In this document: positions 1 to 8,556 of the stretch, piece after piece
Position numbering within the stretch: the stretch's first letter is position 1
Layout: the number at the start of each line of letters is the position of its first letter
Source of the DNA: Bacillota bacterium
GTDB taxonomy: Bacteria > Bacillota > UBA4882 > UBA8346
Direction of reading: 5' to 3'
DNA length: 64,000 bases
NCBI GenBank assembly: GCA_023435565.1
Contig: JAEYRN010000069.1
Span: 1 to 64,000 of the forward strand
Program-made: the position numbers and the translations under genes
Notes under the pieces: model-generated
Database searches by the model: none
What the model was told of the DNA's origin: nothing
The model's input: the letters and a program-made list of their open reading frames with translations, nothing else

Positions 1-116
1 CCTGGTGACAATGGCGAGGGGGAACCACCCGTTCCCATCCCGAACACGGCAGTTAAGCCCCTCAGCGCTGATGGTACTTGTCGGGTAACCGGCTGGGAGA
101 GTAAGTCGTTGCCAGG
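1..116 (+). rRNA. rrf: 5S ribosomal RNA
   Basis: Typical bacterial 5S: the 5' end CCTGG pairs with the 3' end CCAGG, and the conserved internal segments around 27-60 (CCCGTTCCCATCCCGAACAC and the following AGTTAAGCCC) are present. Length of about 116 nt fits the family. It begins at the first base of the window, so 23S and 16S genes probably lie just outside. One or two bases of the 5' end could be missing. Confidence 0.95.
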
Positions 117-129
117 ATTAATTTTAATA

Positions 130-159
130 ACAAAGACTTCGAGTAATCGAGGTCTTTGT
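130..159 (+). terminator. rRNA operon terminator hairpin
   Basis: A 13-bp stem (130-142 with 147-159, one G:T pair) closes on the tetraloop GTAA, 13 nt behind the 5S gene. The tail that follows (TGTATATATG) is T-rich but lacks a long T run. Position and stem strength make it the likely end of the rRNA transcript. Confidence 0.75.
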
Positions 160-267
160 GTATATATGCGCCGGTCCGGCTGGAAGACAAAGGCCTGGAT
201 GGCCTAAGCTTACTCAAAATCTTTTTAAATGGTTAAAATCCCATTATTTTTAATCAAATGAAACAAA

Positions 268-273
268 TATAAT
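268..273 (+). promoter_or_regulatory. Possible -10 box before the first glycosyltransferase gene
   Basis: A perfect TATAAT lies 93 bases before the first coding start, in the AT-rich gap between the rRNA terminator and the polysaccharide genes. No convincing -35 box is seen 16-18 bases upstream, so this is only a candidate. The rest of 160-365 shows short GC-rich inverted repeats near 168-205 and no gene. Confidence 0.3.
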
Positions 274-365
274 CCATTAACTAGCAGGATTTTTTTAATA
301 AGAGTAAAATAAATCATATTTATTATGTAAAAGACTTACCCTATGTGTAATTGGAGGTATTAAAT

Positions 366-1340
366 ATGGCCAGACTTGTGTCAGTTGTTGTTCCAGCTTA
401 TAATGTGGCCTTATATATTGAAGATTGTATAAAATCCGTATTAAACCAGACTTATTCCAACTGGGAATTGATCGTGGTCGATGACGGTTCAATTGATGAT
501 ACTTATAATCTAGCAAAGAAAGCAGCAGGAACTGACCGGCGCATCCGGATTCATAAACAGAATAACCAGGGTGTTTCAGTAGCTAGAAACACCGGTTTAA
601 GTATGTCCAGGGGAAATGATATTATCTTTTTGGATGGAGATGATTTTTGGCTTCCTGAATGTCTAGCTAAACTAGTTACTGCCAAGGAACAAAGCAGAGC
701 CCAAGTGAGTTATTGTGGTTATAACCATTATTATATGAATGGGTACAATCGAAATTACCGTTACGGTTATCCAAATGGTAATATTCTTATTGCAGCTATT
801 AATGGAGAAGTTCGTTTCCATCTTGGGGCACTATTGATAGATAAAAATGTAATCATCGAGAATGATATAAAATTTACTGAAGGATGTTTGATAGGACAAG
901 ACCTTGAATTCATGTTAAAGGTAGCGGCAGTAGCTTCCTACAATTCAGTAACCGAAAATTTGCTTATGTATCGGGTCCGTCCGAACTCTGCCATTAAATC
1001 TAAGTGGAAATGGGAAAAACACTTTCATGCGATTAAAGGGGTTCGACGTGCTGCCGAATTTATTATTGATAAAAATCAGAATTCAATAGAGCTGTCAATT
1101 ATACAGCGGGGATTGGATATAAGATTGGGAAAAATGTTAAGCAAGTTTTTATGGAGGATAGTAAAAACAAATTCTTATGAAGATACGGTTATAATTATTA
1201 ATAAAATTTCTGAAGATCCTTACTATGCTTTAGTCTTACAAAAGCTTTCCCTATATGAACTTGATCTGTTGGATCAGGTAAAATATCTTATTGTATTATC
1301 AAAAAACCGTATATTTTGGAAACTTGCAAAATATATGTAG
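366..1340 (+). CDS. Family 2 glycosyltransferase
   Basis: A 324-residue GT-A fold glycosyltransferase that would move a sugar from a nucleotide donor to a lipid-linked glycan at the cytoplasmic face. The N-terminal domain shows the usual series: VSVVVPAYN (5-13), VVDDGS (37-42), QGVSVARN (68-75) and the metal-binding DGDD (90-93). The C-terminal 200 residues are variable and basic, with no clear membrane segment. ATG 366 is preferred over an in-frame TTG at 351 because GGAGG at 353-357 sits 8 bases before 366 and overlaps the TTG codon region. It is the first gene of a run of three glycosyltransferases. The donor and acceptor cannot be told from the sequence. Confidence 0.88.
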   Translation: MARLVSVVVPAYNVALYIEDCIKSVLNQTYSNWELIVVDDGSIDDTYNLAKKAAGTDRRIRIHKQNNQGVSVARNTGLSMSRGNDIIFLDGDDFWLPECLAKLVTAKEQSRAQVSYCGYNHYYMNGYNRNYRYGYPNGNILIAAINGEVRFHLGALLIDKNVIIENDIKFTEGCLIGQDLEFMLKVAAVASYNSVTENLLMYRVRPNSAIKSKWKWEKHFHAIKGVRRAAEFIIDKNQNSIELSIIQRGLDIRLGKMLSKFLWRIVKTNSYEDTVIIINKISEDPYYALVLQKLSLYELDLLDQVKYLIVLSKNRIFWKLAKYM

Positions 1341-1380
1341 ATTTACTAATTATACTTAATATATTATTAAAAATTAGTTA

Positions 1381-1389
1381 TGTTATAAT
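1381..1389 (+). promoter_or_regulatory. Extended -10 element TGTTATAAT
   Basis: TG-T-TATAAT lies 31 bases before the next coding start in a 79-base AT-rich gap. No good -35 is seen, which is usual for extended -10 promoters. The same nine bases recur at 4906, 16764 and 59225, each time in a gap between genes. Confidence 0.4.
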
Positions 1390-1419
1390 ATCTTATATAT
1401 CAAATAATGAGGATTAATA

Positions 1420-2442
1420 ATGAACAAATCGTCTTTAGTCAGTGTAGTAATACCGACATATAATTCCAAGGAGACAATAGTTCAAACTTTAGCATCAGTA
1501 AAGAATCAAACCTATCAGAATTATGAGATTATTGTAGTTGATGATGGCTCTAATGATGGTACAATTGAATTGGTAAATTCACTGAAAGATATTAAAATAA
1601 TAACACAAACGAATCAAGGACCAAGTGTTGCTAGAAACCGTGGGGTAGAAGAAGCGAAAGGGGATTATATAGCTTTTTTAGACTCGGATGATCTTTGGCA
1701 TCCTCAAAAACTTGAAATCTTGTTAAAGATAGCAGAATCATTAAAGAATTATGGAATGATTGCTACTTCTTATAAGACGATATATGAAATCCCAACAAAT
1801 CCGACTTTTCCTGTTTATAATGTACCTTCCGTGGAAACAATTATAGAGCTTAGTTTTTACCGATTTTTTGAAACTACTTTTTGTCTCCCGTCTACTGTAT
1901 TAATTCCAAAAGCGATATTTGTAGAAATGGGTGGTTTTGATCCTGAATGGAAGTCGGGACAAGACCGAGATTTATGGCTTAAGATTTCTTATAAATATCC
2001 AATATACTATTTGCCATTAGATTTAACTTGGTATTATATTAGAAAAGGAAGCCTTTCTCAATCCATTAGAATAATTGGCCAAATTAATAAGATCTTTATG
2101 GCTGAGAAGTGGAACCCTAAAAAAGAAGGCACATGGGATGTTAACGGTAAGATTGATTATAAATTGTATAAAAAAATTTTTCGGAAAATTGTTATTCAAG
2201 TTGGGCAGTGGATCTTAAAATACCGGACAACCGCTAATTTTCAAAATGATAATTTTGATTCTTACCAAATTTTTAGAATTTATTGGCAAAGGTTTTCTTA
2301 TATTTTTGGAAGGTATGGTTTTTTAGTTAAAACAAAAATTATTGTAAGAAATATAATAAAGTATAGCTTTAGAAGAATAGTTGGTCTAAAAATGAATGAT
2401 AAGCTTATAGAAAAGTTATTAACAACTAAATTCGTTAATTAG
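1420..2442 (+). CDS. Family 2 glycosyltransferase
   Basis: A 340-residue GT-A glycosyltransferase. VSVVIPTYN (about 7-15), VVDDGSNDG (about 39-47), QGPSVARNRG (about 67-76) and FLDSDDLW (about 88-95) are the donor-binding and metal-binding motifs. A later GQDRDLWLK segment (about 183-191) is the ED/QD-type acceptor-site motif of this family. The C-terminal part is rich in lysine and aromatic residues. Start ATG 1420 follows GAGG by 8 bases. It is separated from the previous gene by 79 bases holding a promoter-like element and from the next by 24 bases, so it is probably co-transcribed with the third glycosyltransferase. Specificity is unknown. Confidence 0.87.
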   Translation: MNKSSLVSVVIPTYNSKETIVQTLASVKNQTYQNYEIIVVDDGSNDGTIELVNSLKDIKIITQTNQGPSVARNRGVEEAKGDYIAFLDSDDLWHPQKLEILLKIAESLKNYGMIATSYKTIYEIPTNPTFPVYNVPSVETIIELSFYRFFETTFCLPSTVLIPKAIFVEMGGFDPEWKSGQDRDLWLKISYKYPIYYLPLDLTWYYIRKGSLSQSIRIIGQINKIFMAEKWNPKKEGTWDVNGKIDYKLYKKIFRKIVIQVGQWILKYRTTANFQNDNFDSYQIFRIYWQRFSYIFGRYGFLVKTKIIVRNIIKYSFRRIVGLKMNDKLIEKLLTTKFVN

Positions 2443-2466
2443 TATATTTGACATGGAGGCTTTGGA

Positions 2467-3411
2467 ATGTATGATGTTAGTATTTTAGTTTGTACTTATA
2501 ATCGGGAAAAATATTTGCCAAAATGTCTTAAAGGTCTAGCAGAACAAGATTATGACATTGATAAGTTCGAAATTATTGTAATAGATAATAATTCATCCGA
2601 TTCAACTGCGAGTATTGTTTCGGAATTCCAAAAAGAACATGATAAACTGATTTGCCGTTATTTTTTGGAAACTCAACAAGGGCTCTCTTTTGCGCGGAAT
2701 CGAGGGATAAAGGAATCCAAAGCCCCGATCATAGCTTTTATCGATGATGACGCTATTGCTGAACCTGATTGGCTAAGGTTTTTATTAGTACCATTTAACA
2801 ATCCACAGGTCGTTGGAGTAGGTGGTAAAATAGAACTACAATTTCTAGCCCCATGTCCTGATTGGATTAATAAAAAGTGGTATCTAGAATATCAACCATC
2901 AGTTGGAGAACCATTCCCGGCATCCGATGGGAAATGGCCAATAGGCGCAAATATGGCTTTGCGTAGAGAAGCTTTAAAAGATATGGAAGAACCGTTTAAT
3001 ACATCGCTCGGTCGCAAGGGAGAATTATTATTGGCCGGAGAAGAAACAGATTTATTTAGAAGGTTAAATAAGATGGGTGGTTTGATCATGATTCAACCCC
3101 AGGCCATGGTCCAACATCTGATTCCTCCGGAACGGCTTACCAAACAATATTTTATGAGGACTAATTTTGGTCATGGTATTACAAAAGTGACCAAACAATT
3201 AAAAAAGAACCCGCGAAAAAAGTTACTTATAGGGATTAACGCTATATTTGAGGTCATGATTAGTTATATAATTTACCTTTTTACCATAATTACTTTTAGA
3301 CAGCGCCAAGTTATTATGCGTCGATATTTTAAGTATTATCGTTATTTAGGAAAACTTTCTGCATTGGGGATTCTCCCTAAATTCTTACGTAAAAGTGTTA
3401 TGATTAATTGA
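2467..3411 (+). CDS. Family 2 glycosyltransferase with C-terminal hydrophobic helix
   Basis: A 314-residue GT-A enzyme. Motifs: VSILVCTYNR (4-13), VIDNNSSDS (about 38-46), QGLSFARNRG (about 73-82) and the triple-aspartate metal site FIDDDA (about 92-97). The order CTYNR plus DDD is common in succinoglycan-type glycosyltransferases. A hydrophobic stretch at about 255-280 suggests membrane association. GGAGG at 2455-2459 supports ATG 2467. It is the last gene of the first plus-strand run and is followed by a strong bidirectional terminator. Donor and acceptor are not determinable. Confidence 0.87.
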   Translation: MYDVSILVCTYNREKYLPKCLKGLAEQDYDIDKFEIIVIDNNSSDSTASIVSEFQKEHDKLICRYFLETQQGLSFARNRGIKESKAPIIAFIDDDAIAEPDWLRFLLVPFNNPQVVGVGGKIELQFLAPCPDWINKKWYLEYQPSVGEPFPASDGKWPIGANMALRREALKDMEEPFNTSLGRKGELLLAGEETDLFRRLNKMGGLIMIQPQAMVQHLIPPERLTKQYFMRTNFGHGITKVTKQLKKNPRKKLLIGINAIFEVMISYIIYLFTIITFRQRQVIMRRYFKYYRYLGKLSALGILPKFLRKSVMIN

Positions 3412-3486
3412 AGAAAACTTCTTCTTCAAGGTATGGGTCCTTCCTAAATTGAATTTGTTTATAGAATTTGTATATACAATAAAAAG

Positions 3487-3508
3487 CCGGGATTTCCCCG
3501 GATTTTTT
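3487..3508. terminator. Bidirectional intrinsic terminator
   Basis: CCGGG (3487-3491) pairs with CCCGG (3497-3501) and is followed by six T on the plus strand (3503-3508). On the minus strand it is followed by CTTTTT (3486-3481 read in reverse). It lies between two convergent genes and can serve both. Confidence 0.85.
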
Positions 3509-3535
3509 GTTAATTAGATTATTTATGTATTCAAA

Positions 3536-4756
3536 TTACTCAGAGGATATTTGCTCGTTTTGGTTTGAATCCTTTTTACATAAGTTAGCAATAATCATAT
3601 TTAAAGCGATTAAAAACCAGAAAAATCTGATAGTATGGCCATTTCCATAGGTGTGGGTAGTTAACCCCTGAATGTTAAAAGAGATAATCCCGCATAAAGA
3701 GGCGAGTGGAAATAAACGCCAATTTGGGTCAGGTATTTGTTTGTAATTCTTATACAGCCAAATTACAACTGAAACCATAAGCCAAATGAAGGCGATTCCT
3801 CCTAATGTTCCAGCTTCGGCCATTAGATGAAGGAGATTGTTATGGGCGTGACAGGGATTACCTATATATAGATCCTTTTGCTGATGATGGGCGTGATATT
3901 CTTCTTCAAACCTGTCTAAACCTATTCCGGTAATAAAATGCTCGCGGTACATCGAAAGGGCGCCCTTCCATAGGGCGATTCTCACCAAATTAGAATCATT
4001 TGTTTTAGTGTCAAAGCTACTTTTAAATCTATCAATATATACTGGTGGCAAAAATAAATACAGGGCAAGGATAAATATTATCATAAGTATTAATAATTTC
4101 TTATTTTTAATCCAAGTTAGGGTTATAATTCCTCCTAAAAGCCCAAACCAGGCACCTCTGGCTAAGGTGAATAAGAGGTTTGCACCTAAAAACGGTATTC
4201 CAGTGAATAAGGCGATACGCGATTTGATATTAATCTTTCCCCAGAGACTGTAGACTAATAAAAAAGTTATAAAAATCGCTAGAAGGCAACCGAAGGATAA
4301 TTCAAATGTAAAGCCTTCTATTCTGTAGTGTTTCAAAATATAATGCTGGTAAAGCCCATAAATACCCGAGGCTCCCATCATAATCGAAGCAATGGTTATC
4401 AAATTTTTAACATGTTTTAAATCATGGATATTAACTACTACAATATAAAAGAATAGAAATAGCAATAAAAGTTTATGAAATTCGGAAAAAACTTCGGGAT
4501 ATGGGTGACTGATAAATGATATCAACAGAGAAAGAGTATGTATTAAAATCGGTAGATTTAGGGTTTTGTCCTTTATTTTTATAAGTGGGTTCTCTCTCAT
4601 TATTATCATTTGGAACAAGCCGAATAGGCAAATTAAAAGACCACTAACATTGGTAGTTTTTTGAGAAAAAATAACACCAGAGGCGAAAATATAAAGATTT
4701 AATACTACTGCTTTGGTGAGAAAGCTATTAATTTTTAGTTTCCAAATGCCATCCAT
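3536..4756 (-). CDS. O-antigen ligase / Wzy_C family membrane protein
   Basis: A 406-residue polytopic membrane protein with about ten hydrophobic helices. It fits the O-antigen ligase (WaaL/Wzy_C) family, which attaches lipid-linked glycan to an acceptor or polymerises it on the outer side of the inner membrane. Supporting features are the TLARGAWFG segment (about 193-201) and the long periplasmic loop starting near 260 with GIGLDRFEEEY, then HAHNNLLHLMAEAGTLG; the last holds the histidine typical of this family. Start ATG 4756 follows AAAAGG on the minus strand. It is the only minus-strand gene in the first 57 kb, convergent with the glycosyltransferases to its left. Ligase and polymerase cannot be separated by sequence alone. 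Confidence 0.8.
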   Translation of the reverse strand: MDGIWKLKINSFLTKAVVLNLYIFASGVIFSQKTTNVSGLLICLFGLFQMIIMRENPLIKIKDKTLNLPILIHTLSLLISFISHPYPEVFSEFHKLLLLFLFFYIVVVNIHDLKHVKNLITIASIMMGASGIYGLYQHYILKHYRIEGFTFELSFGCLLAIFITFLLVYSLWGKINIKSRIALFTGIPFLGANLLFTLARGAWFGLLGGIITLTWIKNKKLLILMIIFILALYLFLPPVYIDRFKSSFDTKTNDSNLVRIALWKGALSMYREHFITGIGLDRFEEEYHAHHQQKDLYIGNPCHAHNNLLHLMAEAGTLGGIAFIWLMVSVVIWLYKNYKQIPDPNWRLFPLASLCGIISFNIQGLTTHTYGNGHTIRFFWFLIALNMIIANLCKKDSNQNEQISSE

Positions 4757-5174
4757 TTTATCAACCTTTTTTCTTTATTTTTATACCCAAGTAATACATG
4801 CTATTTTTGGGGAGAAAAAATTATCTGAAGTTAGCTTTTACACATTAGCTAGGATAGAGCAATGTCATATTATTCAATTTTATTTCGTTATTTTCCTTTT
4901 AAAAATGTTATAATTTATTATAGTATTGTTTGGCAATAATTAAGGCTAAGTCATATTACTTTAATTGTTTTATTGCCTTATATTTCTTCCGAATAATGAA
5001 ATCAGTTATTATGCTAGGTATTAAAAGACGTCATGTATTTTTCCCGGTAATATGGAAAGAAATAAATGAAAAACTTGTTTATAAAAAGTTACCAAACATA
5101 AAAAAAACATGGCTGCAGGAATTTAGCTGAATCAAACGAATTATAACTTATTCAAATAAAGGGGAATTTTTAAA
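4757..5174. other. 418-base divergent intergenic region
   Basis: This gap separates the minus-strand ligase gene from the plus-strand ugd gene, so it should carry promoters for both. On the plus strand TGTTATAAT (4906-4914) is an extended -10 candidate 261 bases before ugd. Two 66-codon open frames at 4713-4913 and 4930-5130 have no good ribosome binding site and low-complexity AT-driven composition, and I do not accept them. No repeat or RNA gene is seen. Confidence 0.4.
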
Positions 5175-6479
5175 ATGTACAAAATAGCTATCGTCGGAAC
5201 CGGCTATGTAGGACTTACTACTGGTATTGGCCTGGCCAATTTCGGATCTAATGTGCTATGTCTGGATATCGAGCAGGACAAGATTAATAAATTAAAACAA
5301 GGAATATTACCTATTTATGAACCAGGAATGGAAGAGTTATTACATGAAAATACAAAATCCGACCGTCTTAATTTTTCGACAGATATTAAATCCGGAATTG
5401 AATGGGCGGATATAATTTTTATCGCGGTTGGTACTCCTCAGGGTGATAACGGCGAAGCCAATTTGGATGCGGTATTTCAGGTTGCCAAATCTATCGGCGC
5501 CAATATCAACCGTTATAAAATTATTGTAACCAAGAGTACCGTCCCGGTTGGTACGAATGAAGAAATAAAAAGAATTGTTTCGACCAATTGCCCTCACTCC
5601 TATGAATTTGACATTGTATCCAACCCGGAATTTCTAAGGGAAGGAAAGGCGGTTTTTGACTTTCAACACCCTGACCGGGTGGTGATTGGGACTGACAACC
5701 CCCGGCCGGTTGAGGCCATGCGCCAGATTTATCGGCCATTGTACCTTAATGAAGTCCCGTTTGTTTTTACCAACTTAAAGACCGCTGAGCTAATTAAGTA
5801 CAGCTCCAATTGTTTTCTAGCGATGAAAGTCGCTTTTATTAATGAAATGGCCCGGGTATGCGATACGGTGGGGGCTGATGTACAGATGTTGGCCCACGCG
5901 GTTGGCAAAGACGGCCGAATCGGCGGTAAGTTTCTCCATCCAAGCCCCGGCTATGGCGGGTCGTGTTTTCCAAAAGATACGGAAGCTCTGGCGGCTTTCG
6001 GCAGAAGCCTTGAGATGCCCTTGAAAATGATTGAGGCTACCATCGAAAGCAATAAAAAGCATAAATTATATATTTTTGAAAAGATCAAAAAACAGTTTGG
6101 CGATTTAAAAGGAGTTAAAGTGGGTATTTTAGGATTGGCCTTCAAGTCGGATACAGATGATATGCGGGAGGCCAGTTCGATTGTGATAATAAATGAACTC
6201 CTTAAAAGCGGTGCACAAGTAAAGGTCTTTGATCCGCAAGCCATGGAGAACGCTAAGTCGATTTGGGGTGATTCGGTCACTTATTGCCATAATGAGTATG
6301 ATACTGCTTCTGATGTTGAAGCTATCGTTATTCTAACCGAATGGAGCCAATTCCGTAATTTGGATGTGGGGAAAATGAAGTCTTTAATGAAAGGAAAACT
6401 TTTTTTTGATTTTCGAAATATTTATAAAAACGATGAGATTGAAAGCCAAGGGTTGATTTATATAGGAATTGGGAAGTAA
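5175..6479 (+). CDS. ugd: UDP-glucose 6-dehydrogenase
   Basis: Oxidises UDP-glucose twice to UDP-glucuronic acid using NAD+, in the cytoplasm, giving the uronic acid donor for the polysaccharide. The 434 residues match the family length. The N-terminal Rossmann motif GTGYVG (8-13), the EPGMEELL segment (about 55-62), the catalytic-cysteine motif GYGGSCFPKD with Cys264, and the C-terminal GLAFKSDTDDMREA segment are all present. AGGGG at about 5159 precedes ATG 5175. It is followed after 36 bases by the 4,6-dehydratase gene. A close relative, UDP-ManNAc dehydrogenase, shares the fold, but the overall motif set is that of the TuaD/Ugd group. Confidence 0.93.
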   Translation: MYKIAIVGTGYVGLTTGIGLANFGSNVLCLDIEQDKINKLKQGILPIYEPGMEELLHENTKSDRLNFSTDIKSGIEWADIIFIAVGTPQGDNGEANLDAVFQVAKSIGANINRYKIIVTKSTVPVGTNEEIKRIVSTNCPHSYEFDIVSNPEFLREGKAVFDFQHPDRVVIGTDNPRPVEAMRQIYRPLYLNEVPFVFTNLKTAELIKYSSNCFLAMKVAFINEMARVCDTVGADVQMLAHAVGKDGRIGGKFLHPSPGYGGSCFPKDTEALAAFGRSLEMPLKMIEATIESNKKHKLYIFEKIKKQFGDLKGVKVGILGLAFKSDTDDMREASSIVIINELLKSGAQVKVFDPQAMENAKSIWGDSVTYCHNEYDTASDVEAIVILTEWSQFRNLDVGKMKSLMKGKLFFDFRNIYKNDEIESQGLIYIGIGK

Positions 6480-6495
6480 GGATATGCACTATAAT
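6468..6495 (+). promoter_or_regulatory. Possible promoter before the 4,6-dehydratase gene
   Basis: TTGGGA (6468-6473) and TATAAT (6490-6495) are separated by 16 bases, inside the end of ugd and the short gap after it. The -10 is perfect and the -35 matches at four of six positions. Confidence 0.35.
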
Positions 6496-6515
6496 TTAAA
6501 AGAGGTGTTGCAACA

Positions 6516-8423
6516 TTGCGTAGGTTAGTTACAAGCGCCTTGATCTTAAGCGATGTGATAATTTTGGCTTTTTCCGGCTATGTATCATTATTTTTACGTT
6601 TTGATGGAAATATAGCCGACTACTATCTTGATAAATGGTTTAATTTTTTACCTGTTGTAATAGTAGTTGGTTTAATTGTATTCTTTCTATTTGGTTTATA
6701 CCATCGTTTATGGCGTTATGCCGGAGCTAGGGAATTGGTGACGATTTCCGTAACAGTTACTGTATGCTCAATTATTTCTTCATCATATATGTATATTATC
6801 GACTCCAGTTTTCCAAGGAGCATTTACATACTTACTTGGGGTTTGAATATTGCATTTGTGGGACTAAGCAGATTAATGGTTCGCTTTTTTTATTATAGGT
6901 ACCGACCACAAAATGCGAAACGTTCTAGGGTGCTTATAGTCGGGGCCGGGGATGCCGGCGCGATGATAGCCAGGGAAATACTGCATCGATATTTTAGTTC
7001 CAAACAATTGATCGGTTTTATTGATGATGATCGATCTAAACATAATCGGATTTTATTTGGGGTTAAGGTACTGGGCAATCGGAAAGCGATTAAAAGAATT
7101 GCCGATAGTCTGAATATTCAAGAAATTATCATTGCTTTACCGTCGGCCGGTGGTAAGCAACTGCGTAGGATAATTTATGAATGTAAAAAAACCAACTGTG
7201 TAGTTAAGACCGTACCTGGAATTTATGAGTTAATTGATGGCAAAGTTTCGATTCAACAGGTCAGAAATATCGATCTGGAAGATCTTCTTAGGAGAGAGCC
7301 CGTTAAATTGGATTTGGCGCAGATAACGGAGTATTTAACCGGAAAAAGAGTCTTGGTAACCGGCGCCGGGGGTTCGATTGGTTCGGAGTTATGCCGGCAA
7401 ATTGCGGCTTTATCGCCTAATACCTTAATATTGTTGGGTAAAGGTGAAAACAGCATTTATGAGATACACCGGGAATTACAAAATAAATATCCCTCTATTC
7501 AAATTGAACCGTTAATTGCCGATGTACGGGACCAGGAGCGAATCAACCGTATCTTTGATCATTACAAGCCGCAGGTAATATTCCATGCGGCAGCTCATAA
7601 ACATGTGCCGTTAATGGAACTCCAACCGGATGAAGCAGTCCGGAATAATATCTTTGGGACTAAAAATATGGTCGAAGCCGCTCACCGGTTTGCGGCCGAG
7701 ATGTTCATTCTCATCTCTACGGATAAAGCAGTAAACCCTACAAGCGTAATGGGAGTTACTAAACGGGTGGCAGAACTAATCCTTCAAAATATGAACCGGA
7801 GCAGTAAAACTAAATTTGCAGCGGTCCGGTTCGGAAATGTTCTTGGTAGCCGAGGCAGCGTAGTTCCTCTTTTTAAACAACAGATTGCAGTTGGAGGCCC
7901 GGTAACCATCACCCATCCTGACATGAAACGGTATTTTATGACTATACCTGAAGCGGTTCAATTAGTGTTGCAGGCTGGCTCCATGGCTCATGGCGGAGAA
8001 GTCTTCGTTCTTGATATGGGGGAACCGGTCAAGATTGCGGATATGGTATGTGATCTGATTAAACTTTCCGGATTGGAACCGGGAATTGATATTAAACTTA
8101 AATATACTGGTTTACGTCCGGGAGAGAAGTTATTTGAAGAATTACTGACTGCGGAGGAAGGCACTACTGCTACCCAACACCAAAAAATATTTAAGGCTAA
8201 TTTGAAAGATGTAAACAAAGAAAAACTACAATGGGGTCTAATGGCGCTCCAAAATGCCAGTAGTGTTGAGGAGATTATGATGATTCTTGCCAATCTGGTC
8301 CCAACATATCGAAGTACCAATACACGTTATGAAAAGATTGTAAATGACCGGAATTTGAAGAAATTAAGAAAAACTGGTATTCAAAAAGCTTATAAGCAAA
8401 CTGCGGCCGGAATCGAACATTGA
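6516..8423 (+). CDS. Membrane UDP-GlcNAc 4,6-dehydratase (WbpM/PglF/CapD type)
   Basis: Converts UDP-GlcNAc to UDP-4-keto-6-deoxy-GlcNAc, the precursor of QuiNAc and FucNAc. The 635 residues are the full long form: about four N-terminal membrane helices (1-115), a CoA-binding-like Rossmann domain (about 140-260, with VGAGDAG) and the SDR domain with GAGGSIGSEL near 289. The active-site segment is VMGVTK with Met412 and Lys416: Met replaces the usual Tyr, which is characteristic of this subfamily. Start is TTG 6516, preceded by AGAGGTG. A partner reductase (55061) and initiating transferase (56068) of the WbpV and WbpL types lie about 47 kb downstream. Its stop codon overlaps a promoter for the next gene. 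Confidence 0.9.
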   Translation: MRRLVTSALILSDVIILAFSGYVSLFLRFDGNIADYYLDKWFNFLPVVIVVGLIVFFLFGLYHRLWRYAGARELVTISVTVTVCSIISSSYMYIIDSSFPRSIYILTWGLNIAFVGLSRLMVRFFYYRYRPQNAKRSRVLIVGAGDAGAMIAREILHRYFSSKQLIGFIDDDRSKHNRILFGVKVLGNRKAIKRIADSLNIQEIIIALPSAGGKQLRRIIYECKKTNCVVKTVPGIYELIDGKVSIQQVRNIDLEDLLRREPVKLDLAQITEYLTGKRVLVTGAGGSIGSELCRQIAALSPNTLILLGKGENSIYEIHRELQNKYPSIQIEPLIADVRDQERINRIFDHYKPQVIFHAAAHKHVPLMELQPDEAVRNNIFGTKNMVEAAHRFAAEMFILISTDKAVNPTSVMGVTKRVAELILQNMNRSSKTKFAAVRFGNVLGSRGSVVPLFKQQIAVGGPVTITHPDMKRYFMTIPEAVQLVLQAGSMAHGGEVFVLDMGEPVKIADMVCDLIKLSGLEPGIDIKLKYTGLRPGEKLFEELLTAEEGTTATQHQKIFKANLKDVNKEKLQWGLMALQNASSVEEIMMILANLVPTYRSTNTRYEKIVNDRNLKKLRKTGIQKAYKQTAAGIEH

Positions 8424-8448
8424 CATCTGAATTATAAGTTTATATAAA
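8420..8448 (+). promoter_or_regulatory. Strong sigma-70-type promoter for the regulator gene
   Basis: A perfect TTGACA (8420-8425) overlaps the stop codon of the preceding gene. It is followed 17 bases later by TATAAA (8443-8448). Transcription would begin near 8455, giving a leader of about 100 bases before the regulator start at 8557. This is the best promoter match in the window. Confidence 0.65.
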
Positions 8449-8454
8449 TAGAAC

Positions 8455-8479
8455 AGAGAAAGAGGGATTTCTCTTTTTT
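8455..8479 (+). terminator. Terminator or attenuator hairpin
   Basis: AGAGAAA (8455-8461) pairs with TTTCTCT (8468-8474) and runs into five more T (8475-8479). It can end the transcript of the dehydratase operon. It also begins at the expected +1 of the promoter at 8420-8448, so it could act as an attenuator for the regulator gene. Confidence 0.6.
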
Positions 8480-8491
8480 AAAAGAAAAATG

Positions 8492-8510
8492 TGAGTAAAA
8501 AAATTACTCA
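8492..8510. repeat. 19-bp palindrome, candidate operator (copy 1)
   Basis: TGAGTAA and TTACTCA flank five A. The exact reverse complement of this 19-mer occurs at 16794-16812, ahead of the legionaminic acid cassette. Copy 1 lies in the leader of the winged-helix regulator gene, so autoregulation is plausible (inference). Confidence 0.5.
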
Positions 8511-8556
8511 AAACGGGTATGGATTTTATTTAACATTAGTATTTATGGAGGTATTT

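Noticed and set aside
3408..3429. TTGAAGAA and TTCTTCAA hairpin just after the third glycosyltransferase
   Set aside because: AT-rich stem without a T run; the GC-rich hairpin at 3487-3508 is the better terminator.
4713..5130. Two 66-codon open frames in the gap before ugd
   Set aside because: No good ribosome binding site, AT-driven composition and no recognisable family; the first also overlaps the ligase gene on the other strand.
8491..8556. Longer start (GTG 8491) for the winged-helix regulator
   Set aside because: It would code through the palindrome and lacks a ribosome site, while GTG 8557 has GGAGG 5 bases upstream and starts at the conserved sequence.
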